Part shown: positions 14,059 through 22,232 of the stretch, in pieces
Layout: every line of letters begins with the position of its first letter
How positions within the stretch are numbered: position 1 is the stretch's first letter
Position numbers and translations under genes: made by a program
Notes under the pieces: generated by a model
Told to the model about the DNA's origin: nothing
Database searches by the model: none
What the model saw: the letters and a program-made list of their open reading frames with translations, nothing else
Source of the DNA: a virus
Length of the DNA stretch: 38,755 nt
Direction: 5' to 3' (one strand)
Virus record (IMG/VR): IMGVR_UViG_3300025913_000073
Coordinates: 1-38,755 of that record

Positions 14059-16184
14059 TGAGTGAGTATATTCAAATATATGGGTCAAATATAAAACTCC
14101 CCGAACGCCCCAAAGATGAAGATGCGTTAAATTATGGCCTACCCAGAAAAGAGCAAAAATGGAAGCGTAACGAATTACCTTCATTTTTTGACAAAGTTGA
14201 ATATAATAAGTCTGGGAATCTAATACTTACCGAAGAACAAGAGGATTACGCAGCGCAAGAAGTTAGGCGATGCAAAGAGGGCGTATGGATGTGGATTGGA
14301 GAAAAACTCCGATATATACCCAAACGGTATTATTTTTATTTACAATACTATACGCTGGAAGACGGGACGGCCCCGGAATTCCGGGAAGCTGATAGGCTAT
14401 ATTTTTTGTTTTTTGAATGGTGGTTTTTAGTCCTTTGGTGCCTGGGGATTATTCGAATAAAAAAACGTAGGCAAGGTGCATCTTCTCAGTCCTGCTCCAA
14501 CATTCTTTATGAGGCCATTTTTTATAGGAACTCCAATTGCGGTGTAATATCCAAAACAAAAGAGGATAGTAAGGATACGTTCACTCAGATGATAACAATG
14601 GCATATCGTCTTTTACCCGTATTCTTAAAGCCCAAACAAGTAAATAAAGAAGATAGCGTAACGGAATTAGTTTTTGCCCATAAATCCCAAACAGTTAAAC
14701 CCGGCACTGCCGCAGGTGTTAAAGAAGAAGAAGGGCATAATTCTAAGATAAACTATAAAGCCCCTGTGCTTAATGCGTATGATCGGGGTAGAATGTCATA
14801 CGTATTGGGGGATGAATTTGGTAAGTTACCCAAAGAAGTTCCGGCATGGCAACTTTTAGCAATTATTTCAAATACTTTAAAGAAGGGTGTTAAGCGCGTA
14901 GGTTGGATAGATTTGCCATCTACCGTGAATGAAATGACTAAGGGCGGCGGTGATGAATATAAAAGGATTTGGGATAATTCAAACCAGTTCAAGAAAAAAC
15001 AAACAATAAACAGGCTCGTTAGATTTTTCCAACCAGCTTATGAAGCCTATGAAGGATTTATCGATGAATTTGGAGATAGTGTTATTGGCGTTCCAACGGA
15101 AGAGCAATACGAATACTTAGTAAATAAATGGGTTCAATATAACGAAGATGGCGATCTTATTTCTGAGCTATCTGAGGCAGATATAAAATTAGGCGCTAAA
15201 CACTATGTAGAAATAAAGAGAAGAGAAGGATTGGAGGGTGAAGACCTGGAAGAAGAAGTGCGGATGAATCCATGTGATGAAGATGAGGCATTTAAGTATG
15301 CCGGTGCGGGGTGTGAATTTAATGCAACTAATATACAAAACCAGATAAAGGAATTGGAAGATAATAAACCATTCCTACGGCAAATGCGCCTTGTTCCGGA
15401 AAAGAAATTAGAAAAATCAATATTCCCTGGAAAGAAAGATAGGGAATGGGAAATTGCCAAACCAATGGATGATGCAAAAGGGGGATGGTTTTTTTTAGAA
15501 TTGCCGAACAAGCCAAATCACTTTAAATTTAATGGAGGACAATACGAGCCATTAAATAAGAGTATGTACCAGATAGGGGTAGATACTACTAAAGACATGA
15601 TTACTTTGAATGGCTCCAAGCCCGTCATTCTCGTATTTAAAAAATCCTGCATTGTAGAAGGTGAAGAAACTGGTATGTATCCGGTAGCTATGTGGATCGC
15701 TGATACACGATTGGATATACATTTTGATGAACAAGTGTTGTTAGCTTGTAAATTATTTGGCTGCACGGCTAACTACGAAATCGATGCCCGAGGCGATTAT
15801 TATCGTTATTTCCATAAACAAGGTTGTGGGGCATTTTTGGAATGGACGCCCAAAGTTGCACAAAATCCAGTTAAGAAAAATAATAAAATAGAACCCGGTA
15901 CCCGTTCCGGCGATCCTTTCCAGTTATCAACCCAACTCCAAATCGGGAAGATGTATATAGATGGTACAGATAAGGATGTATATAATGGCCATGTCCATAG
16001 AATAAAATTCATTACATTATTACAGCAATTAAAAAGATACGATCATAATAACCGCACTCCGTTTGATCAATGTATTGCATTATTCATGGCACTCCTGCCG
16101 ATATTTGGAGAACAACAAGCGCCGATATTGCCGCCCGATAAGATAAAAGTACTTCCAACTTATAAAATCAAGATGGTCGCATAG
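14058..16184 (+). CDS. terL: Large terminase subunit, TerL
   Basis: A 708-residue packaging motor. The ATPase half carries a Walker-A-like KKRRQGASSQS near residue 138 and a Walker B MSYVLGDEFGK near residues 247-257, the D-E pair being the catalytic one. The nuclease half begins YQIGVDTTKDM near residue 505 and includes YEIDARGDYYRYF, fitting the acidic metal-binding residues of RNase-H-like terminase nucleases. The degenerate Walker A (K-R-R-Q-G-A-S-S) is like that of crAss-like and related phage terminases. It translocates DNA into the prohead through the portal and cuts it. It overlaps its upstream neighbour by one base, and its 3' end overlaps a convergent minus-strand gene by 17 bases. 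Confidence 0.9.
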   Translation: MSEYIQIYGSNIKLPERPKDEDALNYGLPRKEQKWKRNELPSFFDKVEYNKSGNLILTEEQEDYAAQEVRRCKEGVWMWIGEKLRYIPKRYYFYLQYYTLEDGTAPEFREADRLYFLFFEWWFLVLWCLGIIRIKKRRQGASSQSCSNILYEAIFYRNSNCGVISKTKEDSKDTFTQMITMAYRLLPVFLKPKQVNKEDSVTELVFAHKSQTVKPGTAAGVKEEEGHNSKINYKAPVLNAYDRGRMSYVLGDEFGKLPKEVPAWQLLAIISNTLKKGVKRVGWIDLPSTVNEMTKGGGDEYKRIWDNSNQFKKKQTINRLVRFFQPAYEAYEGFIDEFGDSVIGVPTEEQYEYLVNKWVQYNEDGDLISELSEADIKLGAKHYVEIKRREGLEGEDLEEEVRMNPCDEDEAFKYAGAGCEFNATNIQNQIKELEDNKPFLRQMRLVPEKKLEKSIFPGKKDREWEIAKPMDDAKGGWFFLELPNKPNHFKFNGGQYEPLNKSMYQIGVDTTKDMITLNGSKPVILVFKKSCIVEGEETGMYPVAMWIADTRLDIHFDEQVLLACKLFGCTANYEIDARGDYYRYFHKQGCGAFLEWTPKVAQNPVKKNNKIEPGTRSGDPFQLSTQLQIGKMYIDGTDKDVYNGHVHRIKFITLLQQLKRYDHNNRTPFDQCIALFMALLPIFGEQQAPILPPDKIKVLPTYKIKMVA

Positions 16185-16332
16185 ACTTTTCTCTTTGTTG
16201 CTTATGCTCTTTTACGATTTGAGTAAGAGCATGTTGTTGTGATAACTTCCCATTACCTTTTTTTGCCTTCATTTCGGCCTGAATTAATAAAACGTAAGCT
16301 CGGACTTCGGAAGGCATCTCATATCGGATCAT
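16168..16332 (-). CDS. Lone minus-strand small basic protein
   Basis: A 54-residue protein read from ATG at 16332 (MIRYEMPSEVRAYVLLIQ). A TTG start at 16383 would lie within the promoter upstream and is rejected. It is helical and basic (EMKAKKGNGKLSQQ, then HALTQIVKEHKQQREKS), consistent with a small DNA- or RNA-binding regulator. It sits between TerL and the scaffold gene against the direction of all neighbours, with its own promoter-like sequence, and its 3' end overlaps the TerL end by 17 bases. Its transcript would be antisense to the TerL 3' end. Confidence 0.5.
   Translation of the reverse strand: MIRYEMPSEVRAYVLLIQAEMKAKKGNGKLSQQHALTQIVKEHKQQREKSMRPS
16204..16232. terminator. Weak hairpin after TerL
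   Basis: ATGCTCTT (16204-16211) pairs with AAGAGCAT (16225-16232), 20 bases beyond the TerL stop. There is no T run after it, and it lies within the minus-strand reading frame, so it may be a chance palindrome or a weak pause site. Confidence 0.25.
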
Positions 16333-16350
16333 TGTGGTATTATTTGACAC

Positions 16351-16383
16351 CAAAGGTAACCGATTTTCTTGTAGGTAAAACAA
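16351..16383 (-). promoter_or_regulatory. Minus-strand Bacteroidota-type promoter
   Basis: Read on the minus strand: TTG (16383-16381), a 22-base spacer, then TACCTTTG (16358-16351), a perfect TAnnTTTG box. Transcription would begin near 16345, about 12 bases before ATG 16332 of the minus-strand gene. This fixes the choice of start for that gene. Confidence 0.5.
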
Positions 16384-16434
16384 TCTATATCAACATAATG
16401 GTAGTTTTATGGGTATTAAAAATATCCCCATTTT

Positions 16435-17604
16435 ATGGCAGACGATATAGTCACCGAACAATCCACAGAACAAGTAGACGCCAAAACCGAATTGGCCCAA
16501 AACATGGCCATTGCTTTGGGTACTGCAATGCCCGCAGAGCAGCAGCAAGCCGCCGCGCCTACCGCAGAAGAAGCCGCCGCCGCACAAACCCAACAGGCCG
16601 CCGCCGTTGTGGACTATTTCGGGCAAATCAAAGAGAAATTCGGCTATCAAAGCCATGAGGATGCCATAAAAGAAATAGAGGATTTACGGGCATTTAAAGC
16701 CGCTCCTCCGGTAAAAGAAATAGAATTTGAAAATGATGATAGTAAGCGTCTTTTTGAGGCTGTAACTAAGGGCGACCGGGCAACTGTTTATCAAATCCTG
16801 AAAAAAGAACAGGAAATAAACCAATTTATTACCGCCGAAGTAACTCCTGAAACCGCAGCAGGGATAGTGAAATTAGGCATGCAGCTAAAGTATAAAGACC
16901 TGAGTGCAGCCGAAATAGACTATAAATTTAAAAAGACATTTGCTCCACCTCCGAAGCCCGTTCAAGACTTAAATGAAGAACCGGAAGACTACAATGTACG
17001 TCTTAGCGCATGGCAAGAAATGGCCGACGATAAAAATATGGAACTCCTGATCGAGGCCAAACTTGCCAAACCGGAACTGGAAGCTGCAAAATCAAAACTC
17101 GTATTCCCCGATATAGTTACTACCGAAGATGAAGCGTTTGTCCAATACAAGAAAGCGTTGGAGCAACAAACCCAGATTCAGGCAGAACAGGAAAAATCGA
17201 ATGCTGCAATTATCGCAGCCTATAAAGCACTCACTCCCAAAGAAATCGGAGTAAAACTGAATTTTATTGACGAACCCAATAAGATCAATTTCGATTTCGA
17301 GTTTGAACCAGACCCCGAAAGTTTTTCTAAGACGATGCCGATGGTAATGGACACCCAGGCCTTCTTTGATAGCTTTAATGATAAGGACGGAAACCCTGAT
17401 CGCAAAGCCTTTTTAGAAGCGGTGTATTTTGCCAAAAACAAAAATCAGGTAATCTTAGAAGCCATCAAGCAAGGGAAAAACGCGGCTATTAAAGCCATGT
17501 TACCCGATAATCAAGGCGGTATAGTAAGGCAATTGGTTCAGACGCCAGGTGAACCCAGTGAACTGGATAAGGCTATGGCAGCGGCTGGAATACGACGCCA
17601 ATAA
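16435..17604 (+). CDS. Scaffold-type head assembly protein
   Basis: A 389-residue acidic helical protein directly upstream of the capsid gene, the standard position of the internal scaffold. The N-terminal 60 residues are an Ala/Gln-rich low-complexity stretch (PAEQQQAAAPTAEEAAAA). Long helical segments follow, and the C-terminus is short and basic (DKAMAAAGIRRQ), as in many scaffolds whose basic tail binds the capsid protein. There is no clear protease motif (no visible Ser-His-Asp pattern), so I do not call it a prohead protease. It should guide procapsid assembly and then leave or be cut away. Confidence 0.65.
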   Translation: MADDIVTEQSTEQVDAKTELAQNMAIALGTAMPAEQQQAAAPTAEEAAAAQTQQAAAVVDYFGQIKEKFGYQSHEDAIKEIEDLRAFKAAPPVKEIEFENDDSKRLFEAVTKGDRATVYQILKKEQEINQFITAEVTPETAAGIVKLGMQLKYKDLSAAEIDYKFKKTFAPPPKPVQDLNEEPEDYNVRLSAWQEMADDKNMELLIEAKLAKPELEAAKSKLVFPDIVTTEDEAFVQYKKALEQQTQIQAEQEKSNAAIIAAYKALTPKEIGVKLNFIDEPNKINFDFEFEPDPESFSKTMPMVMDTQAFFDSFNDKDGNPDRKAFLEAVYFAKNKNQVILEAIKQGKNAAIKAMLPDNQGGIVRQLVQTPGEPSELDKAMAAAGIRRQ

Positions 17605-17633
17605 CCGTCATTCATTTTTAAACAAACACACTC

Positions 17634-19043
17634 ATGCCATCAGCAATAGTCAGGGGTGCAACCGGGCAACCGGGCCCCGCCGCGTATCCTTCAGGGATAA
17701 CGACCGGCATATTCAATGAACTCAACTTCGTCATTCCCGATTATATTCCCGGAATTATCGCCAAATACGGCAATAGCTCCTATATGTTGGTAAGCGACAT
17801 ATTAGGCCGCTCTACCGTAGAAACGACCAATACAACCACCAATACCTTTTCTCACTTTGAAAAAGGGCGTCCGTTTGGTTCTGGTATCGTTTTAAATACC
17901 GTAGCAAGCGGTGCATCCGGTGCGGCAGTCAGCGTAACACTTAAAAGCCCGCAATCGTATAATGATGGAGCGGCAGGCACACAATCGCCGTTCTTGTTGA
18001 ATCAAACCGTAAAAGTACGCTCTAACGGCTTGAAATATAAGGTTACAAACATTACCCGGACTACCGGCGCATTTGTGGTCGAACTTACTCCATTGGGAGC
18101 ATATACCGTTCGGTCCGGAACTGGAACGTCCATTCTGGCTGGTGAAGGTTTGGAAACATTTGGTAACCAATTGGCCGGGGAAAGCTCCGATTCACAAGGG
18201 ACAATGCAACAAAAAATGTTCCGCTATGACAATACTTGTACTGTCCTGCGGGCATCTACCAAAAGTTCCGATTTGGCTGCCATGAACAAAACCCAAATAG
18301 ATTTTGGGGGCGGTAAATTCTACGAACCTGCACTGGCCGTTCAAACCATGAACATCAACATGATGATGAACGTGGAAGATGCGGTATTCGAAGGTGTTCC
18401 CTATTCCAACATTTCCGGAACTACTGGCACAGTAGGGATTCTTACTGACATTGGCGCACGCGGATCGGAAGTGGATTACGTTTCAACCATGTTCGCTATC
18501 GGTGATTTCCAGAATTTCACCAACGTACTGGATGCCAATGGCGGCCCGCGTGAATACCATTTCATTCAGGATTTGAAACAACGCCAGGACATCAATAACC
18601 TTTTATTCGGTATCTACCGTAACGGCGCTATAAGCTACGGAAGCGTAGGTATGAGCGAAGAAGCATCGGTATCCTATGGCTTCAAAAGTTTCTCTACGGA
18701 TACCTTTGATTTTCACTTCCACCGTTACAAAGGCTTTACCGCACAAGCCGTATTCGGTTATGTACCCACTGTGGGTGATTACCGCGCAAACTTTGGCGTA
18801 GGTGTTCCGCAAGGTACTGTAGTAGATGCCAAAGACGGTGATGCAACGCGCCCATATATGCAGTGGGTTTATCAACAAAACCCCGATATTACAGCCGGCC
18901 AACGTATCTATAGCTGGTCTCTGGGTTACACGCAACCAACCAAAACCACGGAAGCCTCTAACAAATACGAACAGATTTGTTATCCAGGTTCCCGTACAAT
19001 AGCAGCAGAGCAGTTCGCCTTACTTCGTGGGCTCGTAAGTTAA
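17634..19043 (+). CDS. Major capsid protein
   Basis: A 469-residue protein immediately after the scaffold-like gene, with beta-rich composition and length typical of HK97-fold capsid proteins of large Bacteroidota phages. The N-terminal part (IFNELNFVIPDYIPGIIAKYG) and the region about residues 85-160, rich in Gly, Thr and Val with VTLKSPQSYND and TVKVRSNGLKYKV, suggest an inserted surface domain. The C-terminal half (SYGFKSFSTDTFDFHFHRYKG and NKYEQICYPGSRTIAAE) fits the P-domain. It is the likeliest client of the phage chaperonin. A hairpin follows 29 bases after its stop. The name rests on order and size; the fold was not checked. Confidence 0.75.
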   Translation: MPSAIVRGATGQPGPAAYPSGITTGIFNELNFVIPDYIPGIIAKYGNSSYMLVSDILGRSTVETTNTTTNTFSHFEKGRPFGSGIVLNTVASGASGAAVSVTLKSPQSYNDGAAGTQSPFLLNQTVKVRSNGLKYKVTNITRTTGAFVVELTPLGAYTVRSGTGTSILAGEGLETFGNQLAGESSDSQGTMQQKMFRYDNTCTVLRASTKSSDLAAMNKTQIDFGGGKFYEPALAVQTMNINMMMNVEDAVFEGVPYSNISGTTGTVGILTDIGARGSEVDYVSTMFAIGDFQNFTNVLDANGGPREYHFIQDLKQRQDINNLLFGIYRNGAISYGSVGMSEEASVSYGFKSFSTDTFDFHFHRYKGFTAQAVFGYVPTVGDYRANFGVGVPQGTVVDAKDGDATRPYMQWVYQQNPDITAGQRIYSWSLGYTQPTKTTEASNKYEQICYPGSRTIAAEQFALLRGLVS

Positions 19044-19072
19044 TGATTTTCAATAGGGTAGTAAGATCGAAA

Positions 19073-19104
19073 AGGGGGCATCAATATCGGTGCCTCCTAA
19101 TTTT
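19073..19104 (+). terminator. Hairpin after the capsid gene, possible attenuator
   Basis: AGGGGGCA (19073-19080) pairs with TGCCTCCT (19091-19098), 8 bp including one G-U pair, with a 10-base loop, then AATTTT. It lies between the capsid gene and the following head gene. It could be a weak terminator or RNA-end protector that keeps capsid message more abundant than downstream message. Confidence 0.45.
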
Positions 19105-19119
19105 AAAATAAACAAAAAA

Positions 19120-20070
19120 ATGGCAGACGCTACATCAGTAGCCCCAAGAAAAAAAGAGATCATAAAGATCGAGGGGCACGAAGTTGAAAAAGGATCAAAA
19201 GAACACATTTTCCTTACCACGGAATTTGATCCCGACAAAAAGTATATGTTTGAATTGGCCGAACCAAATCTGGAACGGGAATTACCCATTATAGATGTGC
19301 GGGAAAAACGACCTGTGCCTCATCAAAAGTTTAAGCCCTATCAAAACATAGTCCTTACCTCCCAAATCGTATGGAACGGTAGCCGGGTAAACATAAGGTA
19401 CTATGATGGTTGTGATTCTATCTTCGTATCACAACAACCCAAAGAAAAGGATGTAATCGATCAGTTTATTAAGCAAACACGTGTTCGTGCTTTTTTGGAA
19501 GGCAGATTCGGAGCGAATGGAGATGAAAAACAGTTATTGCGTTATTTGATTATCTGTAGTTGGAATGGGGAATCGGAGTTTAGAACGCGCACGGCTAACA
19601 GCATATTTAAACCACTGGATAAAAGCAAACAAGCGCTTGCGGAATCCAGCAAACTGGATCAAATCGAAACGGCTTTACAATATGCCAAAGAGGCTGGAGA
19701 ATCTAAGATGATGATTCACGCCCATTACCTGGGAATACCAACGACTGATTATGAATCCGGTAACGATTTGACGCCCAGTGAAATTAGAACAGCATACCGT
19801 CAATGGGCTATAAAAAATTCAGAAGAATTTATCAAGTCCTACGGTAATAAGAATATCGAAATAAAATATTACATCGATAAGGCGGTTGAAAAAGGATTGA
19901 TTTCTAATAAATTCAATCCCAATAAGGCCACCTGGAAAGAAAGTAATAGCATTATTTGTGATGTTTCCGGATTAAAATCAAATGAGGCAATTGCTGAAAA
20001 AGTATTTGAATTTAGCCAGACAGAGGAAGGAGCGGAATTTAAACTACAATTAGCAGCATTGTTTAATTAA
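19120..20070 (+). CDS. Head-associated conserved phage protein
   Basis: A 316-residue protein starting ATG 19120 (MADATSVAPRKKEIIK). A GTG at 19090 in the same frame would begin inside the hairpin and is rejected. It has no recognisable enzyme motif. The N-terminal half is beta-rich (KYMFELAEPNLERELP, then QNIVLTSQIVWNG), the remainder helical and charged. It lies between the capsid gene and a strong terminator, closing the head module, so a minor head, decoration or head-completion role is likely. Function is inferred from position only. Confidence 0.6.
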   Translation: MADATSVAPRKKEIIKIEGHEVEKGSKEHIFLTTEFDPDKKYMFELAEPNLERELPIIDVREKRPVPHQKFKPYQNIVLTSQIVWNGSRVNIRYYDGCDSIFVSQQPKEKDVIDQFIKQTRVRAFLEGRFGANGDEKQLLRYLIICSWNGESEFRTRTANSIFKPLDKSKQALAESSKLDQIETALQYAKEAGESKMMIHAHYLGIPTTDYESGNDLTPSEIRTAYRQWAIKNSEEFIKSYGNKNIEIKYYIDKAVEKGLISNKFNPNKATWKESNSIICDVSGLKSNEAIAEKVFEFSQTEEGAEFKLQLAALFN

Positions 20071-20097
20071 AGTTCTTTCAAACAACTTTTAAAAACT

Positions 20098-20128
20098 AAA
20101 GTCCCTACTTCAGTGTGGGGACTTTTTT
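20098..20128 (+). terminator. Strong rho-independent terminator
   Basis: AAAGTCCCTAC (20098-20108) pairs with GTGGGGACTTT (20115-20125), 11 bp with one T-G pair and a six-base loop TTCAGT, ending in six Ts (20123-20128). It sits 28 bases after the head gene stop and 12 bases before the next start codon, so it would end the head transcript. No promoter is visible between it and the next gene. Confidence 0.85.
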
Positions 20129-20140
20129 CAATATTAATGA

Positions 20141-20836
20141 ATGGCATGGAACGTTAACCAAATTTATGGATTCCAAAAATGGTTGGTGAGAAAGAACCAG
20201 GCGGGAGGCATTACGGCTACCGACTTTTTCTACTCCTGGAATGCAGAGCAATATGCCATGCATGAAGACCTTTTGGGCCATTGGCAAAATCGTTCCAATG
20301 GAAAAACAGGACAGAATACGGGGATGATCCAAGATGAAACTATCTTAATAAAGATGGCTCCATTCACATTGCCAGCAGTATTAACTATTTCGGGTGGTTT
20401 TGCAGATTGGCCTAGTGATTTCATGTACGGGTTAGCATTAAGGATTAATGGGAAAAAGGTCTATCATTATAACAAAGACGAACGTTGGTCAATTGAAGAT
20501 TCCGTTATTGATCCTCCCACTATTACCGATGATAGTTATTACTATACTGAATATGCCAGTTTAACGGACGGTATCAGGGGCCGATATGGATTTTTACCAA
20601 TTACGGTGACGTCCGCTAATTTAGACTACATAGCTACATGTGCCGATGTGGTTTGGGCCTATACGTTCGATGGCCAAGGGAGACAAGTATATGATCCAGT
20701 AAATAGTGTTCAACCTAAATGGTCACAAAATACTATAATCGAGATCACGAAGAGAACATTAAAATCTCTAGGGGTATCATTTAAAGATCAGGACTTTGCA
20801 CAATTTGGGGCTTCAAACATTGTAACCGGAGATTAA
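20141..20836 (+). CDS. Connector-region structural protein
   Basis: A 231-residue, aromatic-rich protein (GFQKWLVRKNQAGG, GGFADWPSDFMYGL, YYYTEYASL) that is probably mostly beta. It is first in the tail module, 2 bases before the next gene, and has no enzyme motif or signal peptide. By order it is comparable to ring or head-tail connector proteins of crAss-like phages. The exact role is inferred from position. Confidence 0.55.
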   Translation: MAWNVNQIYGFQKWLVRKNQAGGITATDFFYSWNAEQYAMHEDLLGHWQNRSNGKTGQNTGMIQDETILIKMAPFTLPAVLTISGGFADWPSDFMYGLALRINGKKVYHYNKDERWSIEDSVIDPPTITDDSYYYTEYASLTDGIRGRYGFLPITVTSANLDYIATCADVVWAYTFDGQGRQVYDPVNSVQPKWSQNTIIEITKRTLKSLGVSFKDQDFAQFGASNIVTGD

Positions 20837-20837
20837 C

Positions 20838-21491
20838 ATGGCAGTACCTTATAATCGTAAACAATTAATTGAACGAGTAAAAAAACACATATCGGATGGA
20901 TTTCCGAATGATGATTTTACACCTAGTTCAAATGAAGTTATGTTGTATATAGATCAGGCAATTGCCTTTTCTATAGTGGGGAAAGCCTATGAGAATGCAA
21001 AAATAGAAGGCGTTTTAGCGGTTCCGGAAGCCTTTCATGTGACTTATAATTTGGGGATAATGTCCCAGGATGCAAATACAAATGAATGGTATGCTACATT
21101 ACCTCAACCGCCGTTGTCTCTTCCGTTAGGATATAGCATTTCAGATGTTTATTTTACGTCCGCAAGCATGGGGAGAAGCGAATCGGCTTTTCCTATAAAG
21201 AACAAACGGGTTTCATATCGTAACTATATGCCACGACCAACTGGGACAAGTTATCGGGTAGAAAATAGCCGAATATGGGTTATGGCAAGTAACGGTCAAC
21301 CTTTATCGGGCGCAAGTTTATATGTCCAAATGCCAGTGAATAGAACTAGTGATATTACTGAACCTATGAATTTGCCAGACGATATTATTATGTCTGTATT
21401 TGATACAGTAGTAAAAGAATTACAGCAACGTTACCAAGTGCCGAAAGACATCATAAAAGATGAACTTCCAGCCGGTAATAAAACCAGTTAA
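20838..21491 (+). CDS. Connector/ring protein
   Basis: A 217-residue protein with the typical arrangement of adaptor proteins that bind under the portal. An N-terminal helix (KQLIERVKKHISDGF, and later EVMLYIDQAIAFSI) is followed by a beta-rich central part and a C-terminal helix (DDIIMSVFDTVVKELQQRY). It lies between two other connector genes with 1-2 base gaps. Function inferred from position and pattern. Confidence 0.6.
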   Translation: MAVPYNRKQLIERVKKHISDGFPNDDFTPSSNEVMLYIDQAIAFSIVGKAYENAKIEGVLAVPEAFHVTYNLGIMSQDANTNEWYATLPQPPLSLPLGYSISDVYFTSASMGRSESAFPIKNKRVSYRNYMPRPTGTSYRVENSRIWVMASNGQPLSGASLYVQMPVNRTSDITEPMNLPDDIIMSVFDTVVKELQQRYQVPKDIIKDELPAGNKTS

Positions 21492-21493
21492 TT

Positions 21494-22228
21494 ATGGGGT
21501 TAGCTAAATATATATCACTAAAATCATGTGTCGCCATGTTTATGGATGAACCTCCAGGAAAAAGCATAGGAGATTTTGACCAATGTTGGATACTTGCTTT
21601 CCGCGCAATGGATAAACTTAATTATTCCTTTGCTGCCGAACCCAAAACCGTACGGCTTCCTGTATCTGGCAACAAAACGGTTATATTCCCCAGTGATTAC
21701 AGATCGTGGTCGAAAATCGGCATATTAAATAATAACGGAGAAGTAACAACCCTTAAAATAAATAACGCCTTAACTACTTTCAAGGATACAAATCCAAACA
21801 GGTTATCCCAAATTAATGGAGACGTAGCGGATGGGTTACCTCTATTAACAGCTAACACATTTTTCCTGAATTATTATTACAATGGTACGTATGCCCCATT
21901 GTTCGGGGTTGGAGGTGGGTTAATTCAATTTGGCGAATGTAAAGTAGACGAAGTTAACAATGTGATTATACTTCCCCCTGATTTCAAATACGATTCTATT
22001 ATATTGGAGTACATGAGTTCACCGGAAAAAGATGCAGATTATCAGGTAAGAGATAGTCTAAAAGAAGCTATTATAGCCTTCATTAAGTGGAAAATGAAAC
22101 TGGGAACAAGAGAAGAATTTTACGCAGAAGCAGTCGAAGCGAGGCGTACTTTACCAGGAAAGAAAGTTACACTACAGGGCATAAATCAAGTAATTAGGGA
22201 AAGCAACGGAATGAAATTATTAGCCTAG
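21494..22228 (+). CDS. Tail adaptor, tubular-A-like protein
   Basis: A 244-residue protein with features of the gp11/tubular-A class of short-tailed phages: helical N-terminus (DQCWILAFRAMDKLNY), the strand FPSDYRSWSKIGILNNNGEV, repeated in related phage adaptors, then IILEYMSSP and a C-terminal helical part (KEAIIAFIKWKMKLG). It is expected to form a ring between portal and nozzle. It precedes the giant nozzle gene by 4 bases, the usual A-then-B order of the T7 tail. Confidence 0.65.
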   Translation: MGLAKYISLKSCVAMFMDEPPGKSIGDFDQCWILAFRAMDKLNYSFAAEPKTVRLPVSGNKTVIFPSDYRSWSKIGILNNNGEVTTLKINNALTTFKDTNPNRLSQINGDVADGLPLLTANTFFLNYYYNGTYAPLFGVGGGLIQFGECKVDEVNNVIILPPDFKYDSIILEYMSSPEKDADYQVRDSLKEAIIAFIKWKMKLGTREEFYAEAVEARRTLPGKKVTLQGINQVIRESNGMKLLA

Positions 22229-22232
22229 CAAT

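Noticed and set aside
16239-16658. Plus-strand frame rich in Arg overlapping the scaffold start
   Set aside because: It reads the Ala/Gln-rich scaffold start in another frame, giving an Arg-rich shadow; the scaffold frame has the better start and position.
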